Positions 1-11,567 are shown, counted from the stretch's first letter. The stretch: 64,000 bases of DNA from Nymphaea colorata (GCF_008831285.2 NC_045145.1:8556802-8620801); one strand, 5' to 3'. Made by a program: numbers and translations. The notes: generated by a model from the letters alone, not told the origin.

Positions 1-59
1 AATGACAGTTTGACCTTCTTTCTTATAGGCCAAACCATTAACTACAAGGAAAGATGTCA

Positions 60-563
60 CTAACAAGAAATTTATGAAAATGGAACTGCAATCCTTCTCG
101 AGTGATGGTGATCCTCAGTTGATTGAATAGTGGATAAGTAGCATGGAAAAGATCACTTGAGCATTGCAAGTTTCACACGATCAGAAGGTTAATCTTGGCA
201 CCTATAGGTTAACAGGTAATGCTAGTGATAGGATACTATCAAGGAGATTAGATTTTTTGTAGATGCAAAAGTAACTTGGGAGCAATATAGAGGGATGTTA
301 CTTGAGACTTAATAACCTAGGATGAAAAAATAAGAAACTCAAAAGAATTTCTGAAGCTCATGCAAGGGCCCAACATGTCTATTATTGAATATACTACTGA
401 ATTTAGAATCTTTCTCAAGTACAACCCTAACACATATGTTGCAAAAACGGCAATGGCTAAGAGGTATGTTAATGGCTTGAAGGATGACCTTAGAAGCATG
501 ATCCTCCTCAGTAGATCCCCTACTCTGGCAGTAGCCAAAGTCAAAAGGGCCAATAGTGAATAG
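60..563 (+). pseudogene. Gypsy gag fragment
   Basis: The retrotransposon gag family fold is recognisable as FMKMELQSF.SDGDPQ.IE.WI at about 80-135, then an open stretch 360-563 (67 codons) containing SIIEYTTEFRIF and AKRYVNGLKDDLRSMI, which match the conserved helices of plant gypsy gag. In-frame stops (for example the TAG after LIE near 127) show it is dead. In an active element this protein would form the cytoplasmic virus-like particle. It is followed by the protease/RT remnant of the same element. Confidence 0.8.
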
Positions 564-939
564 CAGAAATCAAAGTATCGTAAGAAGATGAATTATAGCC
601 ATCTAGTAAAAAAACAAAAAAGGTTGTGATGAAAATCAAATTTGGCCAACCTTCAATAGTTTGGCAGAGCATTCCCCCAATAATAGGGATAATTTAGCAA
701 AACTTTAAGTGTACTACTATCTGTGGAGGAAATTTTTTCGACAAACAAAAAGTTATTGCAAAACTAGAATATGCTTTTATTGTGCGCAACAATGAAACTA
801 TGCTAGGGATTGACTGAGTAGAGACATATTCCAAGCACCCTTGCAAGACTTCTTAACTCTCATAGTCATCCTCAACCCTGCATACAGTAGGTAGAGTTCA
901 TCCTATGACTGCTCTAGATGCTAACAAAGATCAAGGTGT

Positions 940-1905
940 ATTGTAAGGTACTTTTCTTGTAACAAGTTCCTTGTCTCAATTGATGTTTGACTATGGACCA
1001 CATATTCATTTATTTCTAATACATTTCTGAATCACTACCCTTATAGTGTGAAATTATGGGATTTGCACTTGAGATACATTCACCACTTGGGGTCAAATTT
1101 ATTTGTTGCATGTATTTGCTCAATATTGAAACAACATAATGGACCGAAATATTCCTGCTAATCTAATAGCATTAGACATGGATGACAGTGATCTTATATT
1201 AGGTATGGACATTGGATGAACATCATGCTATCATAGTGTGCCATGATGGAAAGGTACTAAAACAGAATGTCACTTGAATAGAATGGTTGTAGATAACAAT
1301 TAATATTTGCCCTTAACAGTTAGAGGCTACTTGAGTGATGTCTTCAACCTATCTTGCTAGTATCATTTCGTTAGAACCTCCACCAATGGCTCTCATATAC
1401 ATAAAGGTGATAAAGGTGATGAAATGTATTCTTGATGTTTTCCTTAAAGATTTATTAGGTGTGCCTCCAACCAGAAAGAAAGTTTTCATTATTGATGTTC
1501 TCCTTGACATTGCTATAGTTTTTAATACCCTTCTATAAATGGCACTTTTAGAATTTGCCAAACATAAGAAACAATTATAAAACTATTAGATAAAAGATTT
1601 ATAACGCCGATCAGTTTGTCTTGCAAATCACCAATATTATTTGCAAAGAAAAAGGATAGTTCACTTCGCTTATGCATAGACAATACAATTTTTAATTATG
1701 TGACCATAAAAAATAAATATCCTGTACCTAGAATCAATAATTTATTTGATTAGTTACATGGTGCATTGTGTTCTCAAAAAGTGATTTAAGATGCAGCTAC
1801 CATTAGGTAATAATTAAGGAGACTAACATGTTGAAAACTGTCTTTCAAACCTAATATGGGCATTATGAGTTTAAAGTTATGTTGTTTGGTTTAATTATTG
1901 CAAGG
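940..1905 (+). pseudogene. Gypsy protease and N-terminal reverse transcriptase fragment
   Basis: From about 950 the frame reads like the protease linker (GTFLVTSSLSQLMFDYG, where the family has a DSGA catalytic motif; the motif is damaged here). LILGMD follows near 1200. The open frame 1335-1538 carries the RT entry ILDVFLKDLLGVPPTRK, and 1570-1900 carries [16 protein letters not shown], CIDxxQ-like and [10 protein letters not shown] blocks, ending at the MLFGL block. The YVDD/YIDD catalytic block is missing because the element is truncated. It is non-functional. Confidence 0.8.
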
Positions 1906-2390
1906 AATTCCAGTGAACTCTCTACAACCATTAATGATGAAAATTCAGATGCATTTTTAACAAGATTTGATATTGAGATGGTCATTAATGTTGGGAATTC
2001 TAAGAGGGAAGTAGATATTGTTGGATCTATCAGCCCTGAAATGGAGACCATTGGACATGATGTGGAGTCTGTGGGGAGAGGAGCGACGGCCATCGGGTGA
2101 GGGTTTAGCGAGATCATCAAGGGCAGCCAGATCTCAACGATTGCAGAGAATAGGTTGCCCAAGGTGTTAGAGTGGCAGAGAGCTCTAAAGAGTTGGCTTG
2201 GGGTGGAAGGGCTCACATTCTTGGCGGCCATTGTTGAGAGTGTTGGGGTTCATGAGCAAGGAGAATGAGATGACAATGATATGGAGATCCCTGATTTAGG
2301 GATATATGAGGTGATTGGAAAGAGGGTTTCGTGATTCGATATGAGGCTCATGATTGGATGCTGAAGCCATTTTGGTTTTTTGCAATCACT
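1906..2390. other. Unassigned junction between gypsy and LINE remnants
   Basis: Short open frames exist on both strands (1879-2100 +, 1863-2231 -) but neither has recognisable motifs. The sequence is moderately GC-richer than its surroundings. It may be the 5' part of the LINE ORF1 that follows, or unrelated filler. Confidence 0.3.
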
Positions 2391-3509
2391 GCTTTGATGG
2401 GAGGGAGGAAATCCTTATGTGAAGATCAATTTTGTTATTGTCTTTAATGATTTGAGAAAACAGTGGCCCTTCATGTCTTTTGTTCGTTTCACTATGCTTT
2501 CAAGAAGCATGTCCTTTACTAGGGTTTTTTCATTAAAGGACCTTGATTTCATTCTACAGCCTGGTTGATGGAAAGTTATGGAAAATTTTCTATGGCCAGC
2601 ACATGGAAGCTAGGTATGGAGTTCAAAATTGTGGACCCAGCAAGAGGGTTACTGGACTAGCTCAGATCAATTGTTTTGCTATCTTTGGCGATGGCAATTA
2701 AATTCACCAACAATTGAAGGAGGTGGCCTTCATGGAAGATGGGTTGGACCACAATGAGAATAGCGTACATACTGGCAATATTGTTAAAGATGTTGATATG
2801 AGAAATTTTGAAGTGGAGGTGGAAGTTTAGGTTATGTTGGACCTGAAACCAAGGGGATGAGCAGATTAAAAGCTTCTAAGGGGTTTGACTCTAAAGTTAC
2901 TTTATTTGTGGTTGCTGGAAAGAAACATACATTAAAACACAAGAAAGTTTAATAAGAAAAAGGGATTGGCCTTGGAGCCAGGGGTCATGTTTAATGCTTA
3001 AGGTAGATATCCATGCTTTTGTTCATAATAATTTAGACTAGGAGATGAGAGACGAAGTAAACCTGTCTTGGAGGTTGGTGGTGGTTAGGTTATGGTGGAG
3101 TCAGATAGACTGGAGAAGGAGATTAATCCAGTCCCTAACTCTAAATGATCATTATAGATTGAAATGTCAAAGGGCTGCCTAGGAGAACAACCCAATGACA
3201 CTAGCAGCACCTTGTTTCTTCCCATTTTCTGGATATTTTCTTTTTGTTTGATTGCATGCTCACTAAGGATAGGTTGGTGTTGTTTTGTAGAAAGTTTTCT
3301 ACCTTTGATTTGATTCTAACATCAAATGTGATGGAAATTAGGCAAAGTTTGTATGTGGTACGAGTAAGTAGAAATTCAACCTATTGAGTTGCAAGGTCAA
3401 TATATATTGGAAGGACTGTACCTTTTAAGAAATTAATTTTGGACAGAAGTTTGATGTTGTTAGAGTCTACCTTCATACTAATTTTTGACTGAGAAAAGAT
3501 CAGTTAATA

Positions 3510-3935
3510 ATGTTTGGAGCTGTAGTGGTGAATAAGAGTAGGCTGACATTTTTGACTGGTGACTTTAACTCTATCCATCATGAGGTTGAGAAGATGAGAC
3601 ATGTACCAGCAGCTTATGCTTTTTGCTCCTTTAACACCTTTATTTCATTTGCTAACATTGTAGAGATTAAAGATGAAAAGAACATTGTATTCATGGTCAA
3701 ATCATCACAAAGGTCACCCTATGGTCCGAAGTCTGATTGATAAAAGTTTCTATAACAACCTTTGGCAGAACTTGTTTCAGGGAATTTTCAAATTGGAGTT
3801 GCATCATAAGGCTTTGTCAGACCACCTTTCTTTAGTCTTTCATATTAGAGTTGGTGCTCATAGATGGAAAAATGGCTTGTTTGGATATTTGTCTTATTGG
3901 GAGAAATATGATTGTAAGAATATTATTGCTTGAGC
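3510..3935 (+). pseudogene. LINE endonuclease (exonuclease-endonuclease-phosphatase) remnant
   Basis: The frame from 3510 contains LTFLTGDFNSIHHEVEK, the conserved GDFN motif of the EEP fold that nicks target DNA in LINEs. After a frameshift near 3690 it continues with YSWSNHHKGHPMVRSLIDK and HKALSDHLSLVF, matching the conserved TWSN, IDR and SDH blocks. The SDH motif contains the catalytic His. The frame ends at a stop near 3932. One frameshift at least makes it inactive. Confidence 0.8.
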
Positions 3936-4186
3936 TTGGAGCGTAGAAGGTTGGGTTGCACTATGCTAAGTGTTATGTTTAAGCTGGATCAGGTTAGAGT
4001 TTGCTTAACTCAATGGAGTAAGTATGAAATTGGAAATCTAGAGATTAAGGTGAAAAATCTTCATATGATCTTGCATAGCATCAGTTATGTGTGGAAAGAG
4101 GCTCAACTAGGCGGGCAGCTAAAGGTTTGAGATCATGCAGTCGCTTCTATATGCCATTGGTGAATAAGAGTTGATGTGAAAGCAAC

Positions 4187-4445
4187 ATGTCAAACTTAAT
4201 TGTTTTAAAGTTGACAATGTATTTTTCCTTTTTCCATAATTTTGTTTATGGTCGTCATAGGAAGAAATCTGTTGTGCAGATTTATACTAATGCTGGTAGC
4301 TTTCATGAGGCTGACCCAATTCAAGAAGCATGTAAGAATCATTTCAAGCAGTTCTTTTCTGCTGATTGTTCATTAAGGAACTTGCTTTTGGACTTGTTGC
4401 TAGGGAATTTTGTAACAAATGATGAAACTAGCTGGGTTAGTGGCT
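4187..4445 (+). pseudogene. LINE pre-RT segment
   Basis: The 86-codon open frame contains FFHNFVYGRHRKKSVVQIYTN followed by an IQEACKNHFKQFFS block. In plant LINEs the N-terminal RT extension has a comparable NTKFFH....RRKRN..I pattern and then a HF..LF block. It lies immediately downstream of the endonuclease remnant in the same orientation. The RT palm is not seen downstream. Confidence 0.7.
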
Positions 4446-5020
4446 GATGCCCTCTTTCCTTCCCCAAGCTCTTGGGGTCTAAAGCTGGTCACACTACCAC
4501 CATTGGAGTCCAATAACTTATTGCGCACAAGAATCAAACTACTAACAGGACTTTCATCCACACGGCCATCCAACCTACCATGTTAAGCTCCTTGGGGCTA
4601 TAACAAAAAAATGTTGAATTCTCACATCCTTTTTCTTGTCCAGCATGTCTATTATTCATTGCTTCCAGCTTCTTGGAGCGTATTATCATTTGTTATATTA
4701 GTATCATTTGCATCATTCTTTAGTTTCAATAACTATTATATATTTTTTTTACTTTTACTATTCACATGCAAGTGTATTAATGATGATATGTAACTCTTCT
4801 TCAATGAAAAGTAGAAAGAACTAATTATTTTAAGTAGCATTTTCATTTGATGTTATCTGCATAGAAGGTATTACTAAGACATGAGAAGTTGTGATGTTTT
4901 AGAAGGCCTTGTTAGGAAAGGTGCTAAATTGTATGTTTTACAAGGCATGTTCGGGACATGAAATAATGCGGTTTAGCATTTTTAAAAGGTTTAGTTTAAA
5001 CAAGGGATAAATTGTGAATA
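4446..5020. other. No recognisable gene
   Basis: AT-rich sequence with a pyrimidine-rich stretch at 4680-4770 and no ORF with family motifs. It may hold the rest of the decayed LINE 3' end, but nothing in it can be assigned. Confidence 0.4.
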
Positions 5021-5042
5021 TATATATATATATATATATATT

Positions 5043-5345
5043 CACTGAACGGTGACTCTAGGTTTGGATGACATCAGGGGATATCAAACCAAGGTCATCT
5101 ATCTTTCTAATTGGATGGTTTTGGTGATCAATGAGCGGTGCCGGCGAAGGGAAGAGCATCACCATCAGACTGTAGGGGGGAGGAATCTCTCTCCCCCCAC
5201 TTCTTCAGAAATCGTGGATGCAATGCATTGTAGAGGAAATTAAGAATAAAAAAAGACAACAAACCAAAACCATCCAATAAAAAAGATGGATGGCCCCAGT
5301 TTGATATCCCTTCATGTTATCCAAACATAGAGTCACCATTCAGTG
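5043..5345. mobile_element. Foldback MITE with ~85-bp terminal inverted repeats inside (TA)n
   Basis: The first ~85 bp (5043-5126, beginning CACTGAACGGTGACTC) are the near-perfect reverse complement of the last ~85 bp (5262-5345, ending GAGTCACCATTCAGTG). Shared interior blocks include GGGATATCAAAC and ATTGGATGGTTTTGGT. The 135-bp centre includes a GGGGGGAGG/CTCTCCCCCC snap-back. Both ends abut (TA)n runs (5019-5040 and 5346-5357), so the target site is a TA microsatellite or a TA duplication. It has no coding capacity. The transposase family is not identifiable from the ends. Confidence 0.85.
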
Positions 5346-5381
5346 ATATATATATATATTGATATATATATATATAAATAT

Positions 5382-5577
5382 AAATCAGCCGATTGCCTTT
5401 ATGGCCGAATGAGTATCTTTTTTATTTTTGTATCACTAATAACTGTTGTAAAAGGTATTTTGGAATACCCAATTGCTTGGCTACAACTTTTAGTGATGAA
5501 ACACATCTTTACAATAGTTTTTAGCAAAACAAAATGAAAAAATAACTATTGGGCCACAGAAGTAGCCGTCTGATTTT
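5382..5577. mobile_element. Micron-like foldback MITE, copy 1
   Basis: The left arm (AATCAGCCGATTGCC... TTTTTGTATCACTAATAAC, then TTGTAAAAGGT) is the imperfect inverted repeat of the right arm (TTACAATAGTTTTTAGC ... AGTAGCCGTCTGATT). The outer AATCAGnCG, the TGTGGCC-like block and the inner TTTTGTGTCACTAAAAACT block are shared with copies at 10086, 35421 and 42631. A (TA)n run abuts the left end. It has no ORF of interest. Confidence 0.7.
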
Positions 5578-7110
5578 AATTTTCCTATACCTGTGTGTGT
5601 ACACAGTCAATGCATGATTGAGTTGCAAAAACTTGTAGATAGGCATCCTCCACCTGACAATTCTAGCTCCACCCGTGGACACTGTTGAGGGCCTATGTTA
5701 CCACTCTACGTGCGTGTATATGATTTATCTGTGTTTCAAATGTGTGGTAAAAATTGACTGCACATATTAGTTAGCCTATTGGTTAGGTATTTATGGTCGG
5801 CTAGAAATTTGCCCACCATAGCCCGGGGAAAAGAGGGGAGAAGGACACAGATTTTTAAAAAAAAAAAAGCTATGGAAATTGGGAACTTGTCAGAAAACAT
5901 TATGTGGTAAGGCCTTGCTGAAATCTTAGTCAAAACGATATTGGCATCGAGATCTTGATAAACTAATAAATAAATTTTGTTGCTGAACCCTTGACCTTAC
6001 TATGTACCTAGCTTCCTGCTACCTCAATAGTTTTACTATGTGCTAGGCTAGGCTAAGATTCTCATGCAATTTCAGTTAGTTTGTGCATTATATACTTTTC
6101 TAGCACAAGTGGGAGAGAGAGAGAGAGAGAAAGAAAGAGAGCCAATAAAATAACAAATCAATTAAAGAAACTAGGGACAAAGACAGTTCTTAAGGAAGCA
6201 TTTGATAACAAAAACACAAAAACAATGTTCCATAAATTTGTCCCAAAGATTAGGGCAGATAATTTATGGAACACTAGGACTCGTTTTCATGAATCTACCT
6301 GTTTTCGGGACAAATTCATGGGATGTTGTGATAGTATTTCTATTACCAAATACCCTCTAACAATAATAAACTACATCTTCTAAATAGAAACGAAAGCTTA
6401 AAACTTACTCGTCACTTGAAGTTTCAGATAACGTAATGAGCAAAAAACCCCTTTCGATTTTTTTAAAATTTGATTTGACTTGAAACATTCACACTCCCGT
6501 GTTGATGTGTTTGTAAAACATGCTCTTTGCTGCTTGGGATTCACGTTTCGCTTCCGCATTCCTTTCATTCAGCGTGGTTCAAACTTACTAAGGCCAAAAA
6601 CCACACCCATTATAAAATAATTACCATCATTACGTCCATCGTTTGACCTGAAAACAAGCAACAGGACCTCCAAAGGATCTCGATTACTTAAACAAAGAAA
6701 AGAATAAAAAAATAAAAAGCGTGATTCGAAAAGCAGTAGAGACGGGATACTGCACCGTCTCGAACTCGGCCGCAATTGAAAAAAATAAAAATTAAAAATT
6801 AAAAGATCGGAAATCGAGGTTTGAGCAAGTGAACGAAAAATCGGCGATTTTTTCACTTGGCCACCCTACATCGTTGGTAACACTGCGGGATCTGGGGCCC
6901 GCAGCCTCTCTCTCCTCCCTTCTAGCCCTGACTACTCAGCCGGTTAATAATGTGTGTTCAATAATTCTTCTACGTAAAATTACACGGTTGCCCATTTCCT
7001 TCATGATGCTGGCTCAATTAACGTTAATTTGTATATGACGAATTTGCCCTCAAACCCTAGTTTTCTCCCAATAAGATTTCTGCAACATGAAAAAGCAAAA
7101 AAAATTATGG
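5578..7110. other. No supported gene; short (GA)n tract
   Basis: A (GA)n run sits at about 6113-6141. A weak local inverted repeat (GTTCCATAAATTTGTCCC versus a matching arm near 6270) lies at 6227-6276. An antisense-type ORF at 6569-6856 is low-complexity (Phe/Leu/Ser) and has no homology I recognise. Confidence 0.4.
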
Positions 7111-7114
7111 AGTG

Positions 7115-7268
7115 GGAGTTTGGTGGCTAGTGTGGGCAGTTGGCCACAATAGCTTCACAAACTTTACTTATTTTTTAGTGAATAATGTTATACATAGGTG
7201 CTCCTTAAAACATTAAGGTTATTGAATTAGTGTTCTCACCAACCAAAATTTCTAGCTCCGCTATTGCA
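7115..7268. mobile_element. Possible short hAT-derived element (CTAGCTCCG end)
   Basis: Contains GTGTGGGCAGTTGGCCACA at about 7127 and ends with AAAATTTCTAGCTCCGC at about 7248-7264. The same pair of signals recurs at 32526/32670 and in modified form near 40895. The CTAGCTCCGC edge is the reverse complement of GCGGAGCTAG, related to the GGGCGGAGCCAG terminus of the large hAT element at 21247. Boundaries are not proven. Confidence 0.4.
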
Positions 7269-7269
7269 A

Positions 7270-7986
7270 CAAGGGCACGATCCAGTTATGGTAAAATCTA
7301 CATATTTACCTACTGATTTCAGCTTGCAAGTTTCAAATGAAAGAAGGGAAAATTTTGGATTTATTTAATCCATAGATAGACTTAATTAGTATCCAAAAAG
7401 GAAAAACACACTTGCTTTAAGATAATAATATGTTACGTTTCACTTGAATGAAGAACTAAAAGAAGCAGCATCCTTGATAAACTATCTAATTAGTTAGTCA
7501 AGTTTGAGGCTTTGACTTGTGGTAATTGACAATGGGATCGTGTCGCACGAGCCCTGCAATAACTGACAATGACAATACCCATTGGGCCGGCTTGGCGACC
7601 CCACGTCTCAGATGTGGCTGGTAATCCATGCAATACATCCAAATCAATGACATTCAAACAAGGGATCAATGAGTTAAGATTCACCAACTGGTTGCTTTTC
7701 TATGCTTTCAAATCATTCCAAAAATGGCACATTATGGTCCCCTCACATGCTTTAAAATGAAAATCTTCATATGTAAAGTATCATTCTTAGATGCAGTGCC
7801 ACATTCCATGAAGAGATTGCTCAACTATCAAAACAAAAAGTAGCCCAAATTTTTCAATCACAGTGGTGTTTTAAATGCCACATTTAGACCCTAAAGCAAT
7901 CCTGGACCCAGAAGAGAACTATAGGTCTCTTTTTCAACTGATAAGTGCTAATTTTATTGATCACCTAGAAATCCTCGACAGCCGTG
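7270..7986. other. No recognisable gene
   Basis: Short ORFs on both strands (7490-7687 -, 7569-7760 +) overlap each other and lack motifs. Nothing is assigned. Confidence 0.35.
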
Positions 7987-7990
7987 CAAG

Positions 7991-8451
7991 TAGGGGGGAA
8001 CAACAAGCTCGACTCGTTAAAGCTCGGCTCATGAATAAGTTAAAGTTGAGTTATTTGTTTAACGAGTCGAGCTTTAGTTCATGAGTCAACTTGTTTAAAT
8101 AATCGAGTCGAGTTTGAATTCACTGAACTCGAACTATTAAAGCTCAACTTGGCTCGAAAATGATGTGCAACGATTTTTCAAATATCTGACTCGTTTTTTA
8201 ATTAAAAAACCAATATATTGACGTTAATTAATTATGTAAGTTTTTACAAAAGCTCATTCAAGTTTGTCGAACCTTAATCGAGTCGATTTCGATTTATAAC
8301 AAAGTAATAGTCCATATCTTCAAACGAGTTTTTCTAGCCTTAATCGAATCAAGCTGTCGAGTCGAGCTCGAGCTACTTCTATCGAGCTATTCTCGAGCTC
8401 GAACGATAGTCAGTCGAGCTCGAGCTTGCTACACTCGAGCTCTCACCCCTA
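7991..8451. mobile_element. Non-autonomous hAT-type MITE rich in AGCTCGA
   Basis: The 461-bp unit starts TAGGGGGGA and ends TCACCCCTA, giving inverted TAGGGG termini typical of plant hAT MITEs. The body is packed with CGAGTCGAG / GAGCTCGAGCTCG motifs in both orientations and has no coding capacity. CAAG directly precedes and directly follows the unit. That is only half of the 8-bp duplication expected for hAT, so the exact borders or the duplication have decayed. Confidence 0.65.
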
Positions 8452-9395
8452 CAAGAAACCAACAATGGAAATCTATCTAGTGGCACTATGGTCCTTTTGA
8501 AAGTCAAAGGCCAATCTGGTCCAAGTTTGGGCACTCATCTGTCACTTTAAAAGCGAGGGCACTGAAGTCATTATACTTTTATTAACAAGAGGAGAACAAA
8601 GGAAGGGCTGGAGTAGGAGAAAAAGCCGGCGACTGCAAGGGGGCCCGCAGAAAGCCTCTATTGGCAGCGACGCCTGGCGAGCGGAACGTGCATGAAAAAC
8701 GACAGCAGCCGACAAAAAGATGGCGGGTAAGCGAGCAGAGCAGAGGCCCCTCGTCTCCGGCGAGGAGTCTGCTTGCCGGCGAGGGATTTCAGTTTCTGAG
8801 TCGAGAAAAAATTGTAATTGCATTCACGTGCCTCTAAGTAGAAACCAGAGCAATAATGGTAGTGAAAAGAAGGGAGAAGAAAGGGGGAGGGTGGTAGGGT
8901 CCCCTGCCCTGCAGCTCAACAACCATTAGCTAGGGCCACTGGGTCTCTGCTCTGCAACACGATGACGTGGATCATCGGATTGGGCCTCCTTTTGCACCGG
9001 TTCTACTAGTAGTGAGGCCGTCTGCAATGGAGAATGATGGTTGCAGAGAGGAAGACGGGGAAGAAAAGAAACAATTAAGGGGCTGTAGGGTAGGGAGCCT
9101 ATAGGTTTCAGAGAAGAGACGGCAGGTTTTTCTGCCTCTCTCTCTCTAAAAGACGGCGGCAACGGACACTGCTGATGAACATATTGGTTGCGATTGCGGG
9201 CAAGTATTAATGAAGACGAACAAGAACGAAGAATTGCCATCTTGGGCACCGGAGTTTTTATCCTTTTAAATAAAGAAAAAAGGCTGGCTTTCTCAGAAAC
9301 CTCCTCCGCGTGCAGTTTTACCATTCTTTCAAGGAGGACGAAGCGTGGAGAAAATGGTGTTCCGCGACCTTGTCCTTATGTGTTGAGAAACTCGA
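8452..9395. other. GC-richer island, no gene identified
   Basis: From about 8560 to 9390 the base composition is visibly GC-richer than the flanks and CT/GA tracts occur (9137-9150). Open frames exist on both strands (8926-9324 -, 9188-9526 +), but neither translation contains a domain I recognise. It could be the promoter/leader of a lost gene or a fragment of a first exon. Confidence 0.3.
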
Positions 9396-10084
9396 AGTTT
9401 AATTCGCTATTTTTTTTTTTCATTTTAAAATGGTTGGCTTTTTCCATCTTTTGTTTTCTTGTCATCGTTTTATCTGATTTTTTTTTCTTTGTTACTACAA
9501 CTATGTGGTCTTTATTCCGTCATTGAATTATATTTCTGCAGTTGATCATTTTAAAAAGTTTTATTCAGCATTTAAAAAATAGGTTTTAGTCGAATCTGTG
9601 GGAAAAAAGATTTTTTTTAATGTGAAAATCGTCTTTCATTATAACGTATATTTTTCAAGTTTTGGCTTGCTTAAAAGTTTTGGTAGACTCAAGACAACGG
9701 TCAAGATTCGAACCTTCAACCTAAAAAATGTGAACCTTCTGAGAATTTCACCCTTGACAAAAGGAATATACTTGTAATTACTATTTATTATTTAATCATT
9801 TTTTAAAAATTTTGAAAAGTTCCTTCATAATTGTTATAAATTTCATTTTATATTTTAACAATAAAATTTGGGAAGGTTGACCATGCCTTCTTGCACCATT
9901 TCTTGATTGGACTTCTATCTACTTTCCTAACTTTAGGGCTACGAATTTATGTCCATTGTCTGCCGATTTAACCCCAAACCTCACTAGGCTACCAGTAATC
10001 GCATGTCGCAAACTTAATTTGGACTGATCGACAAGTCTAGAAACTTGACATACAGATGGAACTGAAAGTAAAAAGAGAGAATTG
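9396..10084. other. No recognisable gene
   Basis: T-rich and A-rich sequence without ORFs of note. A short GGTTCGAATC-like string on the minus strand near 9697 resembles a tRNA T-arm but has no tRNA around it. Confidence 0.4.
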
Positions 10085-10085
10085 A

Positions 10086-10265
10086 AATCAGCCACCTGTA
10101 TGACTAAATGATTCCTTTTTTATTTGATGTCGTTAAAAACTAATATAAAAAAGGTGCATTGATAATGGCTAGTTGCGTGATTACAATTTTCACCAATGAA
10201 ATGCACCTTTTACAACTAGTGACACAAAGAAAAACTCATTGGACGATAAAGGTAACCGATTGATT
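10086..10265. mobile_element. Micron-like foldback MITE, copy 2
   Basis: Left arm AATCAGCC ... TTTTTTATTTGATGTCG TTAAAAACT ... AAAAGGTGCATT is matched in inverted orientation by the right arm AATGCACCTTTTACAACT AGTGACACAAAG ... GGTAACCGATTGATT. The family is the same as 5382-5577. The right end abuts (TA)n then (GA)n then a G-run (10269-10321). Confidence 0.75.
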
Positions 10266-10268
10266 TCA

Positions 10269-10321
10269 ATATATATATATATATATAGAAAGAGAGAGAG
10301 AGAGAGAGAGGGGGGGGGGGA
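10269..10321. repeat. Compound microsatellite (TA)n-(GA)n-(G)n
   Basis: Pure TA steps, then GA steps, then a run of G directly abut the end of the MITE at 10086-10265. Confidence 0.9.
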
Positions 10322-10635
10322 GAGAATGTGTGCGTGGCTACCTTCTTGTAAAGAAACAACTCTGAATGTGATGTGTAAATGAACTAGAGACAGTTTGCAT
10401 AAAAATCATCTTATGGCTGTTGAAATAAAACATTATCTTTTAGAATTTCAAACTTCAGTGCGTGTGGGCTGGTGTCATTTTAGAACCTTCATTTTTCTTG
10501 TTTCACATCAAAATGGTTGAAATTAAAACTTTCTTTACGCTTCGTTTGGGGCGTATAAGTTCGTATAATTTGGGTCATTTAACTACTTGTTAAGTTCTGA
10601 GCAAATTGAAAAAGGATACAATAGTTTAACCTACT

Positions 10636-10637
<2 letters not shown>

Positions 10638-10718
<81 letters not shown>
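10638..10718. repeat. (TA)n microsatellite
   Basis: About 40 uninterrupted TA units followed by a short CA run. Confidence 0.95.
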
Positions 10719-10721
<3 letters not shown>

Positions 10722-10728
<7 letters not shown>

Positions 10729-11378
10729 TAAAAAATTGAAATCTTCTCATCAGGATAGTCAAACATTTAAGGCTGTAGTTAACGGCACCATAAATCATAG
10801 TTAGAAACACCCTAAAATCATTGTTAGTGACTTGGTGCTTTTATTACATGCAGTTCTTAGTGATGTTTTTTAACAATGTATGTGTATATCCGTGTGTGTG
10901 TGTGTGCGCCACCCGATGATGGGGCTGCATTCTTTCACGAGCATATTCCGATGTATGTATGTCCGGGCACGTGCTATGAGAGGCCAGAAGTTTTCGAAAG
11001 CAATTCATTTATTTGATATATTATGTATCCGTTAATTGACAACAAACATTGGTGCCGATGCTTTGCTATTTACACCTGACTCCTTCATGAAGTTGGTTTG
11101 GATCTTGTTAGACATTGGCAATAAAAAAATGAAATATTGTTCAATAAATCAATTGGATCCGAAGCATATTTATTAGTAAGATTACAAAAGAAAGTTAGTT
11201 TTAACTATATTTATATGCATGGCCTAAGAACATGACTAATCCTGCATTACACACAAACATAAATATGGAAACAAACACATTGACCACACTCCATGCAATA
11301 ACGTGAACACTTTATAAACCCCTTTAGTATTTAGCCGAAGGTTTTGGAGTTGTTAATTAATTAAAAGGTGAGGGTCTT
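10722..11378. other. No recognisable gene
   Basis: AT-rich sequence with a (TG)n tract at about 10896-10907. No ORF or element edge is recognised. Confidence 0.4.
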
Positions 11379-11567
11379 TGTTAACACCCCAAATTTTTTC
11401 ACACCAAAATTGAAGCAATGTCAAAATTTTATAAAAGAAATGTGAAAAATTACAATTTTGAAGCCAATTTCGAATCTAAACACAATTTAGATTCAAATCA
11501 TAAATTTGATTCATGACACAAATCTCAATGTAGATTACGATTCCAACCTATGTCCAAATTAGGATTT

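Larger units (their letters stand above)
60..1905 (+). mobile_element. Degenerate Ty3/gypsy retrotransposon, gag to RT (Tekay/Del-like)
   Basis: Conceptual translation in shifting plus-strand frames follows the order of a gypsy polyprotein: gag core, zinc-knuckle remnant (CFYC... near 750), aspartic-protease remnant (LALDMDDSDLILGMD-like, about 1160-1220) and the start of reverse transcriptase. The RT has a DLLGVPPTRK-like entry, then [12 protein letters not shown] and FDQLHGA-like blocks, and stops at a YGHYEF.VMLFGL-like block. Many stops and frameshifts interrupt it. It breaks off inside RT at about 1905, and RNase H, integrase and both LTRs are absent. Assignment to gypsy is firm from the order and motifs; the Tekay/Del sublineage is inferred from the style of the RT entry. 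Confidence 0.85.
2395..4445 (+). mobile_element. Degenerate non-LTR retrotransposon (LINE) fragment
   Basis: Three sections read in order as a plant L1-type LINE. At 2395-2660 is a DUF4283/ORF1-like section (VKINFVIVFNDLRKQWPFMS, then a LDFILQPG.W block). At 3510-3935 is an endonuclease domain. At 4187-4445 is the region just N-terminal to reverse transcriptase. Stops and frameshifts occur throughout, and the RT catalytic core and poly(A) tail are not visible, so the 3' end has been lost. The endonuclease identification is solid; the ORF1 part is tentative. Confidence 0.75.

Noticed and set aside
8926-9526. Two overlapping ORFs (132 codons -, 112 codons +) in a GC-richer island
   Set aside because: Neither shows a recognisable domain or splice context; kept only as an unassigned region.
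9690-9715. GGTTCGAATC-like tRNA T-arm on the minus strand
   Set aside because: No acceptor stem, anticodon arm or D-arm can be found around it.
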